A stretch of 64,000 nt of DNA from an uncultured Anaerolineae bacterium (GTDB taxonomy: Bacteria > Chloroflexota > Anaerolineae > Aggregatilineales > Phototrophicaceae): positions 16,887 to 80,886 of the forward strand of contig CALDYP010000045.1 in the NCBI GenBank assembly GCA_937944445.1, written 5' to 3'. The translations under genes were made by a program, and so were the position numbers. The notes under the pieces are model-generated. The model did no database searches. It was not told where the DNA came from and worked only from the letters and a program-made list of their open reading frames with translations. Of this stretch, positions 8,544 through 17,001 are shown piece after piece (position 1 is the first letter of the stretch; each line of letters starts with the position of its first letter).

Positions 8544-11009
8544 TTAGCCCGCTGTCACAACGCCGCTTGAGACGGCCAAAACGATGCCGATGATCAAGAA
8601 GGCGATCAGCACCGCCAACAAGTACTGCTGAATGCGCCCGGTCTGCGTCCCGCGCAGCCAGCCGCCCAGCGTGTAGATCGACCGCGGGATGCCATCACCC
8701 ACCCCGTCGATCAGCCACGAGTTGAGCACCTTGATCAGGTCGCCCAGCCATGTGAAGAACGCGCCGATGGCGTGCAGCGTCCCGTCGATCACGCCGCGGT
8801 CGAGGAAGGTGTTCACCTGCCGCGCCAGCCACTGCGAGGGCTTCACGAACAGCACGCTGTAGAGGTCGTCCATGTAGTAACGCTTCTGCAGCGTCGTGTA
8901 GACCGCGCTGCCGAGGATGCGCTCCATCGGGTCGGTCTCACCGGCTTGCAGCGGCCGCCGCCCGTACATGCGCCAGCCGAGATACAGCCCGCCCAACGCC
9001 ACCGCGAACGACACCAACACCGGGAAGAGGTTGAACGGCGGGTGGAAGGGCGCGAAGTTCGGCTCTGGCAGCACGGAGAACTCAAGGAAGTGGAAGAAGG
9101 GGTTGCCATCGGGGCTGAAGATCGGCCCGAAGAGGGGGAACTCTTTGGGCACGCCCACGAAGCCCGCGAACAGCGCGAAGAACGACAGGATGATCAGCGG
9201 CAGCTGCATCGTGATGCTGACGATGCTGCGCGCCCCGCCGAGGCCAGCGTGCTTGGCCTCTTCCGTGCGCGGCTCGCCGAGGAAGGTCAAGCAGATCTGG
9301 CGCATCGTGTAGAAGGCCGTCAGGAAGGCGGCAACCGCCAGCAGGAAGAACACCAGCGCCTGCGGCCCATAGCCCTTGAGCGTGCCGTACCACGCCTCCG
9401 CGAGGATCTCATCCTTTGACCAGAAGCCCGCGGTAATCAGCGGGAAGCCCGCCAGCGCGAAGCCGCCGATCACGAAGCCGACGAACGTCACCGGGATCTT
9501 CTTGGCCAGCCCGCCCATGTTGCGCATGTCCTGCGGGTCGAAGGCGTGGCCGTGGCCGTGTTCTTCATGGTGACCATGCTCGGCGTGGTGGCCGTGGTCG
9601 TGCGCGTGAGGGTCGTCGTGGGCGGCGTGGGCCGCTTCAGGGTGCGCCTCAGCCGCCTGCGCCGTCTCGTAATAGGGGCGTGTTGTCGGCTCTGGCTCGT
9701 GGTCGTGCGCATGCTCGTGCAGGTGATGCGCCCCGTGCTCCATCGCGTGGATGACCGAGCCAGACGCCATGAACAGCAGCGCTTTGAAAAAGGCGTGCGT
9801 GATGAGGTGGAAGGCCGCCGCCACATACGCGCCGATGCCCAGCGCCGCCATCATGAAGCCGAGCTGCGAGATCGTCGAATAGGCCAGCACCGCTTTGACG
9901 TCGTTCTGCGCGACGGCCATCGTGGCCGCGAACAGCGCCGTAAACGCCCCGACCACCGCCAGCAGCACCAGCGGCAGGTTGTAGACGCCGATGTGTGGGT
10001 TGGCCACCCCGCCGATGGGGTCGCCCGCGCCGACGAACAACGGGAACATGCGCAGCACCGCGTAGATGCCCGCGCTGACCATCGCCGCCGCGTGGATCAT
10101 CGCGCTGACGGGCGTCGGGCCTTCCATCGCGTCCGGCAGCCACACGTGCAATGGGAACTGCGCAGACTTGCCGATCGTGCCGATGATGAGGAAGCTGCCG
10201 ATCAAGCCGCCCGCGCTGACCCCCAAGCCGCCGAACAAGATGGCCGGCGCGGTGTTGATCGCGTTGAGCAGCGCCGCATCCTGCATGATCTCGCGGAAGT
10301 TGAGCGTGCCCGTCATCGTGTACAAGTAGGCGATGCCCAGCAGCATGATCACATCGGCGACGCGCGTCACAGTGAAAGCTTTGATCGCTGCGCGGTAGGC
10401 GCTGTGCTTCTCGAACCAGAAGCCGATGAGCATGTACGAGCACAAGCCCATCACCTCCCAGCCGACGAACAGCAGCAGCAGGTTGTCGGCCACCGTCAGC
10501 GTGAGCATGGCCGCGGCGAAGAGGCTGATGAGCGCGAAGAAGCGGCTCTGGCGCGGATCGTGCGCCATGTAGCCGATGCTGTAGATGAAGATGCACAGCA
10601 CCGCAATCGGAACCATCACCAGCAGCAGCGCGTTGAGCGGGTCAACCATCACCCCCATGCGGAAGGCCGTCGTGCCGGTTGCCATCCACTCCACCGCGCT
10701 GGCGAAGACGACTTCCTCGCCGAAGTGCCGCACGCCCAGCGCCTGCCCAACGATGTTGAGCGAGATGAGCAGCGCCATCACCACCCCGCTGAGGCCGACC
10801 GTCACGCTCAGCACACGGCTGAGGGGCGTCACGACGGGCACGAGCATCCCGTTGTAATCGGGGTGGTGGCCGCCGTATTCGTGGCTCGTGGCCGGGACCA
10901 GCCGTGCGCGGTTGGTGGCGAAGGTGATGATGATGAAGGCCAGCAGCGGCCCGACCGGAACCAGCCACGGCAAAAAGTTAGGATCGTTCAACAACAAGGC
11001 TATGTCCAT
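8544..11009 (-). CDS. nuoL: NADH-quinone oxidoreductase subunit L, enlarged
   Basis: 821 residues against about 610-660 usually. The antiporter core is standard: WEVMGLCSYMLIGFW, K281 in GTIGKSAQFPLHVWLPDAMEG, and IHAAAMVSAGIY. Two enlargements are visible. The first is a His/Glu/Asp-rich loop at ~424-492, between GSVIHAMEHG and DPQDMRNMGGL. The second lies in the C-terminal lateral-helix region, where residues ~735-760 and ~761-786 form two similar units in tandem with a 26-residue period (FLDRGVIDG... and VLNSWLIDG..., each followed by LG and a hydrophobic run). They precede the final TM anchor after TQTGRIQQY. The longer lateral helix fits the presence of two NuoM subunits. Confidence 0.95.
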   Translation of the reverse strand: MDIALLLNDPNFLPWLVPVGPLLAFIIITFATNRARLVPATSHEYGGHHPDYNGMLVPVVTPLSRVLSVTVGLSGVVMALLISLNIVGQALGVRHFGEEVVFASAVEWMATGTTAFRMGVMVDPLNALLLVMVPIAVLCIFIYSIGYMAHDPRQSRFFALISLFAAAMLTLTVADNLLLLFVGWEVMGLCSYMLIGFWFEKHSAYRAAIKAFTVTRVADVIMLLGIAYLYTMTGTLNFREIMQDAALLNAINTAPAILFGGLGVSAGGLIGSFLIIGTIGKSAQFPLHVWLPDAMEGPTPVSAMIHAAAMVSAGIYAVLRMFPLFVGAGDPIGGVANPHIGVYNLPLVLLAVVGAFTALFAATMAVAQNDVKAVLAYSTISQLGFMMAALGIGAYVAAAFHLITHAFFKALLFMASGSVIHAMEHGAHHLHEHAHDHEPEPTTRPYYETAQAAEAHPEAAHAAHDDPHAHDHGHHAEHGHHEEHGHGHAFDPQDMRNMGGLAKKIPVTFVGFVIGGFALAGFPLITAGFWSKDEILAEAWYGTLKGYGPQALVFFLLAVAAFLTAFYTMRQICLTFLGEPRTEEAKHAGLGGARSIVSITMQLPLIILSFFALFAGFVGVPKEFPLFGPIFSPDGNPFFHFLEFSVLPEPNFAPFHPPFNLFPVLVSFAVALGGLYLGWRMYGRRPLQAGETDPMERILGSAVYTTLQKRYYMDDLYSVLFVKPSQWLARQVNTFLDRGVIDGTLHAIGAFFTWLGDLIKVLNSWLIDGVGDGIPRSIYTLGGWLRGTQTGRIQQYLLAVLIAFLIIGIVLAVSSGVVTAG

Positions 11010-11021
11010 AAGCGCTCTGTC

Positions 11022-11330
11022 CTACCCTCGCAGCGCGTCGGCTTCTTCCGGGATGACGGAACGCCGAGTGCGATAAATCGAGATAATGATGGCCAAGCCG
11101 ACCGCCGCTTCTGCCGCGGCGATGACGAAGACGAAGGCGGCGAAGGCGAACCCGTTCACCTCCATCGGGGCGGTAAAGCGCCAAAACGCCACAAGGTTGA
11201 TGTTGACCGCGTTGAGCATCAGCTCCACGCTCATCAACACTGCAATGCCGTTGCGACGCGCGAGCACGCCAAACGTGCCGATGCTGAACAGCGCCGCAGC
11301 CACAACTAGGTACATCCACAAAGGCGGCAT
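11022..11330 (-). CDS. nuoK: NADH-quinone oxidoreductase subunit K
   Basis: 102 residues with three membrane helices, the normal size. The two buried glutamates typical of NuoK are visible: one in LMSVELMLNAVNI (helix 2) and one in FVIAAAEAAVGLAI (helix 3). It lies between nuoJ and nuoL with short gaps, the usual order. NuoK/MrpC-like proteins form part of the link between the quinone-site end and the antiporter subunits. Confidence 0.96.
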   Translation of the reverse strand: MPPLWMYLVVAAALFSIGTFGVLARRNGIAVLMSVELMLNAVNINLVAFWRFTAPMEVNGFAFAAFVFVIAAAEAAVGLAIIISIYRTRRSVIPEEADALRG

Positions 11331-11339
11331 CGTTCCCCC

Positions 11340-11864
11340 CTACACCAGATCATCCGTGTCGCGGGCGATCACGATTGCGCCGATCATCGCCGCGGTCAAT
11401 AAGAGTGAGGCGACCTCAAACGGGATGACGAAGCCGTTGCCGCTAGCCAGCGCCACCCCCAGATCAACCGTGCGGATCACCTCATCCGAGACGGGCGGCT
11501 GCGGGTTGGCAGCGAACAGCGGCAGGATCACACCGACAACGATCAGCACGAACAACAGCACCGCCCCCACCAAGTTGATCTGCGGTCGCACATAAAGATC
11601 GCGCAGATTGGTCAGGCTGCGCGTCAGCATCACCGCGAAGGTGAACAGAATGGCAATCGCGCCGATGTACACCAAGATCTGCACCGCGGCCAAGAACGGC
11701 GCGCTCAGCGTCAAGTACAAGCCCGACACGCCGAACAGCGACATCATCAGCCAGATCGTCCCCCGAAAGAGGTTCTTGGCGGTCACGACGGCGTAGCCCC
11801 CGGCCAGCGTGATGAAGCTGAACACGAAGAACGCCACCGTCACAACGTTGAATTCGAATTCCAT
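11340..11864 (-). CDS. nuoJ: NADH-quinone oxidoreductase subunit J
   Basis: 174 residues from the preferred ATG, which follows a GGGGGAAAG ribosome site. An in-frame ATG 27 bp upstream would overlap the nuoH stop and is less likely. Five hydrophobic helices are seen, with the family pattern AVVTAKNLFRGTIWLMMSLFG and YIGAIAILFTFAVML, whose flexible TM3 glycine-rich segment helps couple the quinone site to proton pumping. It sits between nuoH and nuoK as usual. Confidence 0.94.
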   Translation of the reverse strand: MEFEFNVVTVAFFVFSFITLAGGYAVVTAKNLFRGTIWLMMSLFGVSGLYLTLSAPFLAAVQILVYIGAIAILFTFAVMLTRSLTNLRDLYVRPQINLVGAVLLFVLIVVGVILPLFAANPQPPVSDEVIRTVDLGVALASGNGFVIPFEVASLLLTAAMIGAIVIARDTDDLV

Positions 11865-11883
11865 CTTTCCCCCGTCCTTGCGT

Positions 11884-13116
11884 TTAGTCACCCACCGCCG
11901 GCGAAGCCATGCGCGCTTGCTGACGGCGCTCGTTGGCCAGCCGCGCCTCGCGCCCGATGTTGCGCCAGCGGTTGAGGATCGGCGCGATCATCAGCGCGTT
12001 GACTGCCAGCAGCGCCAGCGTCAGCGGCAGCATGTCGAACAGATTCGCCCCTGCTAGCTGCATGTTGCCCGCCGCGTCGAGCGGAACCAGCCCCACCGTC
12101 TTGAAGATCATCACCACGCCCGACGTCACCAGCAGCAGGATGATGCTCAGCGGCACAAGGAAGAACCAATTGAAGTTCATCACTTGGTCGATGCGCAGGC
12201 GCGGGACGGTGTTGCGAATCCACAGCGAGACGAAATAGAACAGCGCCGACTTGATCCCCAGCCACAAGAAGGCGATGATCGGCTCGTTCCACAGCAGCCC
12301 CAGCCACCCGCCGAAGAACAAGATCGTGATCAGCACCGCGTTGGTGAACACGTGCAGGAACTCGGCGGCGAAGAACATGCCGAACTTCATGCCGCTGTAC
12401 TCGATGTTGAACCCGGCCACCAATTCAGACTCGGCCTCGATCAAGTCGAAGGGGGCGCGGCCGGTCTCGGCTTGGCTGCTGATGAAGAACAGCACTGCCG
12501 CCAGCGGCGAGAGGAACACGAACCACATGCCGCTCTGCGCGAAGACGATGTCCAGCAGGCTCATGCTGCCCGCCAGCATGACGGGGATCAGCAAGCTGAA
12601 CACCAGCGGGATCTCATAGCTCACCAGCAGCGCCACCACGCGGAACGCGCCCAGCAGCGCGTACTTGTTGTTGCTGGCCCAGCCCGCTGTCATGATCGCC
12701 AGCGTGCCCAACGAGGCCACCGCCACAAAATAAAGCACCCCGATCTCAAGGTCTGCGCCGTAGTGATACGGGGTGTAGGGGATGACCGCCCAGATCAAGA
12801 TGACCGAGGCAAAGGACACCAGCGGGGCCAAGTTGTACAGCAGGCGATCCGCCGAGGTGGGGGTGATGTCCTCTTTGAGCAGCAGCTTGATCAAATCGGC
12901 GAAGGTTTGCAGCAAGCCGAACGGCCCAACGCGGTTGGGGCCGATGCGGTCTTGGATGCGCGCCGCCACCTTGCGCTCGACCCAGATCAGGAAGATCACC
13001 GTGACGAGCGGAACCCCGCTGACGAACAGCACCCCAGCGAAGATCGACAGGAACTGCGCCAGCCCTTGATCCATCCCGCCGCGGTACAGCGCCTCACAAA
13101 GTCCAGTACAATCCAT
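11884..13116 (-). CDS. nuoH: NADH-quinone oxidoreductase subunit H
   Basis: 410 residues from an ATG behind GAGGAG. Eight or more membrane helices are predicted. NuoH hallmarks are ERKVAARIQDRIGPNRVGP, GLLQTFADLIKLLLKED, the acidic quinone-channel stretch RAPFDLIEAESELVAGF, and the late RVRP-like segment RNTVPRLRIDQVM. It holds most of the quinone chamber and docks to NuoB/D/I, none of which is encoded here. The C terminus has a basic tail (RRQQAR). nuoH follows nuoA directly, so nuoB-G and nuoI have been left out of this locus. Confidence 0.96.
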   Translation of the reverse strand: MDCTGLCEALYRGGMDQGLAQFLSIFAGVLFVSGVPLVTVIFLIWVERKVAARIQDRIGPNRVGPFGLLQTFADLIKLLLKEDITPTSADRLLYNLAPLVSFASVILIWAVIPYTPYHYGADLEIGVLYFVAVASLGTLAIMTAGWASNNKYALLGAFRVVALLVSYEIPLVFSLLIPVMLAGSMSLLDIVFAQSGMWFVFLSPLAAVLFFISSQAETGRAPFDLIEAESELVAGFNIEYSGMKFGMFFAAEFLHVFTNAVLITILFFGGWLGLLWNEPIIAFLWLGIKSALFYFVSLWIRNTVPRLRIDQVMNFNWFFLVPLSIILLLVTSGVVMIFKTVGLVPLDAAGNMQLAGANLFDMLPLTLALLAVNALMIAPILNRWRNIGREARLANERRQQARMASPAVGD

Positions 13117-13145
13117 ACACAACGCTCCTCAATTTTTTGACAAGC

Positions 13146-13508
13146 TCAGCGCCACGCCAGCACTTCTTTACGCCACGCATAGATCAGCGCGTCGGCCAAC
13201 AAGAAGATGAACAAGAAGCCTGCGCCGAACGCGAACAAGTCGAGCTGGGAATAGGCCATCGCCCACGGGAACAAGAACACCATTTCCACATCAAACACCA
13301 AAAACACCAGCCCATACAGGTAGTACTGCACGCGGAACTGCACCCATGTGTCCCCCACCGTCTCAACGCCACACTCGTAGGTTTGGCTCTTGAGTATGTT
13401 GGGCTTTTTGGGGCGCAGGATGGCCGCAATCAAAATTGGCAGGGCGGGGAAGATCGGGGCCATGATCGCAAACACACCGATGAATGCCCACTCGTTCAGA
13501 ACGGTCAT
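13146..13508 (-). CDS. nuoA: NADH-quinone oxidoreductase subunit A
   Basis: 120 residues with three membrane helices. NuoA signatures are YECGVETVGD on the loop that meets the quinone site and FLVFDVEMVFLFPWA in helix 2. It is the first gene of the nuo-atp cluster and starts behind GGGAGAC. Normally nuoB follows nuoA; here nuoH does, leaving only membrane-arm genes in the operon. Confidence 0.96.
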   Translation of the reverse strand: MTVLNEWAFIGVFAIMAPIFPALPILIAAILRPKKPNILKSQTYECGVETVGDTWVQFRVQYYLYGLVFLVFDVEMVFLFPWAMAYSQLDLFAFGAGFLFIFLLADALIYAWRKEVLAWR

Positions 13509-13604
13509 GGAGCTGTCTCCCTGAATATTAAATGTTGCCTCGCTGACACGTTTCAGTTGTCTGAGAACGGCTGTAGATTGCGCGATTTCTCACAAACGCG
13601 CCAC

Positions 13605-13634
13605 ATTGTAGCACTTTACCCGTCTGACAGGCAA
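13605..13634 (-). promoter_or_regulatory. Candidate promoter of the nuo-atp operon
   Basis: Minus-strand TTGCCT and TACAAT are spaced by 18 bp, about 100 bp before the nuoA start. This is the best sigma70-like match in the 392-bp gap between the divergent nuoA and the first FemAB gene. The remainder of that gap holds a MITE (13715-13824) and no other feature I can support. Confidence 0.45.
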
Positions 13635-13714
13635 TAATGCACTTGTCCGCCGCACCAGCCACCGCGGCGGATTTTAGCACACAACCCAACGCCCTCAAAA
13701 TGATTGGTCGCTCA

Positions 13715-13824
13715 GGGAGTGTCTAAATTCGAACAGAGGCCTCATCCAGCCCCTTTCAGGGGGCACGCCCTAGCCGAGTGCTTGAGCGCTCGGCGCGACT
13801 GTCTGTTTATCCTTAGACACTCCC
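13715..13824 (+). mobile_element. 110-bp MITE with 12-bp inverted ends and 8-bp target duplication
   Basis: The element begins GGGAGTGTCTAA and ends with its exact reverse complement TTAGACACTCCC. Both sides are flanked by the same 8 bp, GTCGCTCA (13707-13714 and 13825-13832), a target-site duplication. The interior has no coding capacity. A second copy, inverted and 20 bp shorter, is at 61835-61924. The 8-bp duplication and GGGNGTGTCT-type ends resemble IS256-family elements, so mobilisation by such a transposase is a reasonable inference. No transposase gene is in the window. Confidence 0.9.
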
Positions 13825-13900
13825 GTCGCTCAGAATCCGCCGTAGAACGCCGCCCTATGACCAATTACACTACCGATGCGGAACTTGATGACCACGAGAA

Positions 13901-14926
13901 ATGAGGCCGCTTTTGCAAGTCATAACGCCTGATGCTCCCCTTTGGGATGCGTTCGTCCGTCAGCACCCACACGGCCACCTGCTCCAACTTTCGGCGTGGG
14001 CCACGCTGAAACAAGCCTCTGGCTGGAGGGCAGAGCGCATAGCCCTGTGCGAGGAGGGCCGCGTGATGGCCGGGGCGCAGGTGCTGTTCATGCCGCTGCC
14101 GCTGCGGGTGGGGACGATTGCCTACCTGCCGTTTGGCGGGCTGGTGAGCGAGGCGCGCCACTGGCCGCCCCTCTGGGATGCTGTGCGCGCGGCCTGCCGC
14201 CGCCATCGCGCTGTCTTCCTCAAATGGGAGCCGGGCTTCGACGCGCCGTCAACGGACGATCTGCGCCGGTGGGGCTTTCGCCCGTCGCCGCAGACGGTTC
14301 AGCCGCCCAACACAATCTTGATCGACCTCGCTGACGACGAGACGATGCTCGCGCGGATGAATCAGGGCACGCGCCGCAAGATTCGCCAAGCGCTCAAGGG
14401 GGACGTGCGCTGCTTCCAAGCCAGCGCGGACGACCTGCCGCGCTTTACCGAGCTGATGGCGGTTACCAGCCAGCGCAACGCTTTCGGCGTCCACGCGCCC
14501 GAGTACTACGCGCTGGCCTATCGGCTGTTCGTGCCGCAGGATGCCGCCCTCATCCTCGCTGAACACGAGGGGCAGGCGCTGGCGGGGGTGTTCGTGTTCG
14601 CGCTGGGAGGCACAGCGTGGTATCTCTACGGCGCGTCCAGCAGTGAGAAGCGCCATCTGATGGCCAGCTACGGCGCGCAGTGGCGGGCGATCCAGTGGGC
14701 GCGCGACCGCGGCTGCCGCGTCTACGACATGTGGGGCATCCCCGACGCGGACGCGGCCACGCTGGAAGCGCAGTTCGAGCAGCGCAGCGACGGCCTCTGG
14801 GGGGTCTACGGCTTCAAGCGCGGCTGGGGCGGGCGCATCGCGCGCACCGTCGGCGCGTGGGATCTGCCTTATCAAAGCCTGCTCTATCAGCTCTATCGTC
14901 TGTACATACAGCGCAAGGCAGCGTGA
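13901..14926 (+). CDS. FemAB-family aminoacyltransferase/GNAT-type protein, copy 1
   Basis: 341 residues with the duplicated acetyltransferase fold of FemAB/FemX proteins. Seen: an N-terminal domain with LLQLSAWATLKQASGW, the NQGTRRKIRQALK basic helix (~147-160), and the C-terminal block WYLYGASSSEKRHLMASYGAQW ... YDMWG ... GVYGFKRGWGG. Members add amino acids from tRNA to lipid-linked peptidoglycan precursors on the inner membrane face; other members act on unrelated acceptors. It is transcribed away from the nuo operon and overlaps the next paralogue by one base, so the two are translationally coupled. The acceptor is unknown. Confidence 0.85.
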   Translation: MRPLLQVITPDAPLWDAFVRQHPHGHLLQLSAWATLKQASGWRAERIALCEEGRVMAGAQVLFMPLPLRVGTIAYLPFGGLVSEARHWPPLWDAVRAACRRHRAVFLKWEPGFDAPSTDDLRRWGFRPSPQTVQPPNTILIDLADDETMLARMNQGTRRKIRQALKGDVRCFQASADDLPRFTELMAVTSQRNAFGVHAPEYYALAYRLFVPQDAALILAEHEGQALAGVFVFALGGTAWYLYGASSSEKRHLMASYGAQWRAIQWARDRGCRVYDMWGIPDADAATLEAQFEQRSDGLWGVYGFKRGWGGRIARTVGAWDLPYQSLLYQLYRLYIQRKAA

Positions 14927-15999
14927 TGAGCGCCCTCACGATTACCCCCATCGACGACCGCGCGGCGTGGAACGACGCCCTGCGCCAGTTTGAGACGGCG
15001 CACATCCTGCAAACGTGGGAATGGGGCGAGTTCAAGCGCGCTACGACCGGCTGGCAGCCGCTGCGCTGGGCCTTCCGCCGTGATGAGCAGCTCGTCGCCC
15101 TCATCAGCTTGGGCGTGCGGCGCGTTGGGCCGCTGTCGCTCATGTACGCCCCGAAAGGCTTCGTCTGCGCGCCCGACGACCTTGAGACCGCCGAGCACGT
15201 GTTGGCCAGCTTAGAGCGCTTCAGCCGCCGCCGCCCGACTGTGTGGCTCAAAGTGGATCCAGACGTCGTGATCGCCACTGGCCTGCCCGCCAGCCCCGAC
15301 GACCAACCAAACCCCGTCGGCCAGCGCTGGCAGGCCCTCTTAGCGCGGCGCGGCTGGCGCTTCAGCGCCGATCAAGTGCAGTTCCGCAACACGCTGTGCG
15401 TTGACCTGACGCAGGATGAAGAGGCGCTGCTGGCCGCCATGAGCCAGAATACCCGCCGCAAGGTGCGCACCGCCGAGAAGCGCGGCGTGACGATCCGCGC
15501 GGGGACGCTGGACGATCTGCCGCTGCTCTACGCGCTCTACCAGATCACCGGCGCGCGGGACGGCTTCCTCATCCGCCCATACGAGTACTATCAACGGGCG
15601 TGGCGCGACTTCATGGCGGACGGCCTCGCTCACGCGCTGATCGCCGAGCTGGACGGCCAGCCCCTCGCCCATGTGATCCTGTTGCACTTTGGCCGCACGT
15701 GCTGGTATTTCTACGGCGCGAGCAGCAGCGAACACCGCGACGCGATGCCCAACTACGCCTTGCAGTGGGCAGCCATGCGCTGGGCCAAAGCGCAGGGTTA
15801 CGCCGTTTACGACATGTGGGGCGCGCCCAACGACTTTGTAGAGAGCGACCCGCTGTGGGGCGTCTACGAGTTCAAGCGCGGCTTCCGTGGGGTGATCACC
15901 CGCCACCTCGGCGCGTGGGACTACGCCCCGCACCCGCCGCTCTATTGGGCGTACACGCGGGCCGTCCCCGCCCTGCGCCGTCTGATGCGGCGCTCATAA
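14926..15999 (+). CDS. FemAB-family aminoacyltransferase/GNAT-type protein, copy 2
   Basis: 357 residues, a paralogue of the gene just upstream. The ATG is taken from the TGATG overlap with that gene's stop. Shared blocks include ILQTWEWGEFKRATTGW, SQNTRRKVRTAEKRG, WYFYGASSSEHRDAMPNYALQW, YDMWGAPNDF and GVYEFKRGFRG. The pair probably arose by tandem duplication and then diverged. In Firmicutes, paired Fem proteins add successive residues of an interpeptide bridge; whether that applies here is unknown. Confidence 0.85.
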   Translation: MSALTITPIDDRAAWNDALRQFETAHILQTWEWGEFKRATTGWQPLRWAFRRDEQLVALISLGVRRVGPLSLMYAPKGFVCAPDDLETAEHVLASLERFSRRRPTVWLKVDPDVVIATGLPASPDDQPNPVGQRWQALLARRGWRFSADQVQFRNTLCVDLTQDEEALLAAMSQNTRRKVRTAEKRGVTIRAGTLDDLPLLYALYQITGARDGFLIRPYEYYQRAWRDFMADGLAHALIAELDGQPLAHVILLHFGRTCWYFYGASSSEHRDAMPNYALQWAAMRWAKAQGYAVYDMWGAPNDFVESDPLWGVYEFKRGFRGVITRHLGAWDYAPHPPLYWAYTRAVPALRRLMRRS

Positions 16000-16089
16000 A
16001 GATGTAGTAAACCAATGATGGCGGCTCAGGCATCCGATGCCGCTGTCCACTGTCCACGATGTGAGTGTGTTCACTGAAAGGCTTGCTCC

Positions 16090-17001
16090 ATGCTGCCCAT
16101 CCCTTACGAGACCCAGATGATTGCCACCAACGGCGTTCACCTGCACACCGTCCTCGCGGGTGACCCCAACGGGGAACCCATCGTCTTCTTGCACGGCTTC
16201 CCGGATTTTTGGTACGGCTGGCACAATCAGATCCCCTTCTTCGCCGAGCGCGGCTACCGCGTCATCGTCCCTGACCAGCGCGGCTACAACCTCAGCGACA
16301 AGCCGAGCGACGTGCTGGCCTACCGCATCAACACCCTCGCCACCGACGTCAAAGGCTTGATCGACGTGCTGGGCTATGACAGGGTGCACCTCGTCGGCCA
16401 TGACTGGGGCGCCGCCGTCGCGTGGTGGGTGGCGACGATGTACCCTGAGCGCCTCAAAACGCTCAACATCCTCAACGTGCCCTACCCGACCGTGATGATG
16501 AAGCAGTTGCAATCCGGCGATCTGTCACAGCTTCTCAAGAGTTGGTACATGTTCTTCTTCCAAATTCCCGGGCTGCCGGAGGCGCTCATCAGCGCGGACG
16601 GCTACGCGCGCATGGGCGAGGTGCTGCGGCGCACGTCCAACCCCGGCAGCTTCAGCGATGAGGACATCGCGCGCTATCGCGAAGCGTGGGCGCAGCCGGG
16701 CGCGATGACCGCCAGCATGAACTGGTATCGCGCCATGTTCCGCAGCGCGCGCGAGGCCAGCCAAACCGCCAAGCAGAACGCGCTCGACAGCGGCAAGAAG
16801 ATCCAAACGCCCACCCTCATCCTGTGGGGCGAAAAAGATCAATTCCTCGGCACGGCTGTCGCGCGCGCCAGCCTGAACGTGGTCGAACAGGGTGAACTGG
16901 TCTTCTTCCCCAAGTCTACCCACTGGATTCAGCACGACGAACCCGACGACGTGAACAAGTACCTGCTGGAATGGATCACGAGCGACCACCACAGCGCATA
17001 A
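16090..17001 (+). CDS. Alpha/beta hydrolase, epoxide-hydrolase type
   Basis: 303 residues. The oxyanion motif HGFPDFW (~35-41) and the nucleophile elbow GHDWGA, with Asp (D105) as nucleophile, point to the epoxide hydrolase/haloalkane dehalogenase branch. D250 (GEKDQF) and H278 (STHWIQHDEPD) can complete the triad. HGxP at the oxyanion position is typical of epoxide hydrolases. The substrate is unknown. GAAAGG precedes the ATG. The 3' end overlaps the next gene by 31 bp. Confidence 0.85.
   Translation: MLPIPYETQMIATNGVHLHTVLAGDPNGEPIVFLHGFPDFWYGWHNQIPFFAERGYRVIVPDQRGYNLSDKPSDVLAYRINTLATDVKGLIDVLGYDRVHLVGHDWGAAVAWWVATMYPERLKTLNILNVPYPTVMMKQLQSGDLSQLLKSWYMFFFQIPGLPEALISADGYARMGEVLRRTSNPGSFSDEDIARYREAWAQPGAMTASMNWYRAMFRSAREASQTAKQNALDSGKKIQTPTLILWGEKDQFLGTAVARASLNVVEQGELVFFPKSTHWIQHDEPDDVNKYLLEWITSDHHSA

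Noticed and set aside
9546..11309. A 587-codon plus-strand frame opposite nuoL.
   Set aside because: Its protein is extremely rich in Arg and His because it mirrors GC-rich membrane-protein codons; the minus strand encodes a clear NuoL.
13704..13904. A small plus-strand frame (GVSKFEQR...) and its look-alike on the minus strand at 61762-61977, considered as a repeated small protein.
   Set aside because: The similarity comes from the MITE, and both frames cross its borders; they are not conserved proteins.
16090..17001. Haloalkane dehalogenase for the Asp-nucleophile hydrolase.
   Set aside because: The HGFP oxyanion motif is more typical of epoxide hydrolases, and no halide-binding Trp after the nucleophile is decisive by eye; left as epoxide-hydrolase type.
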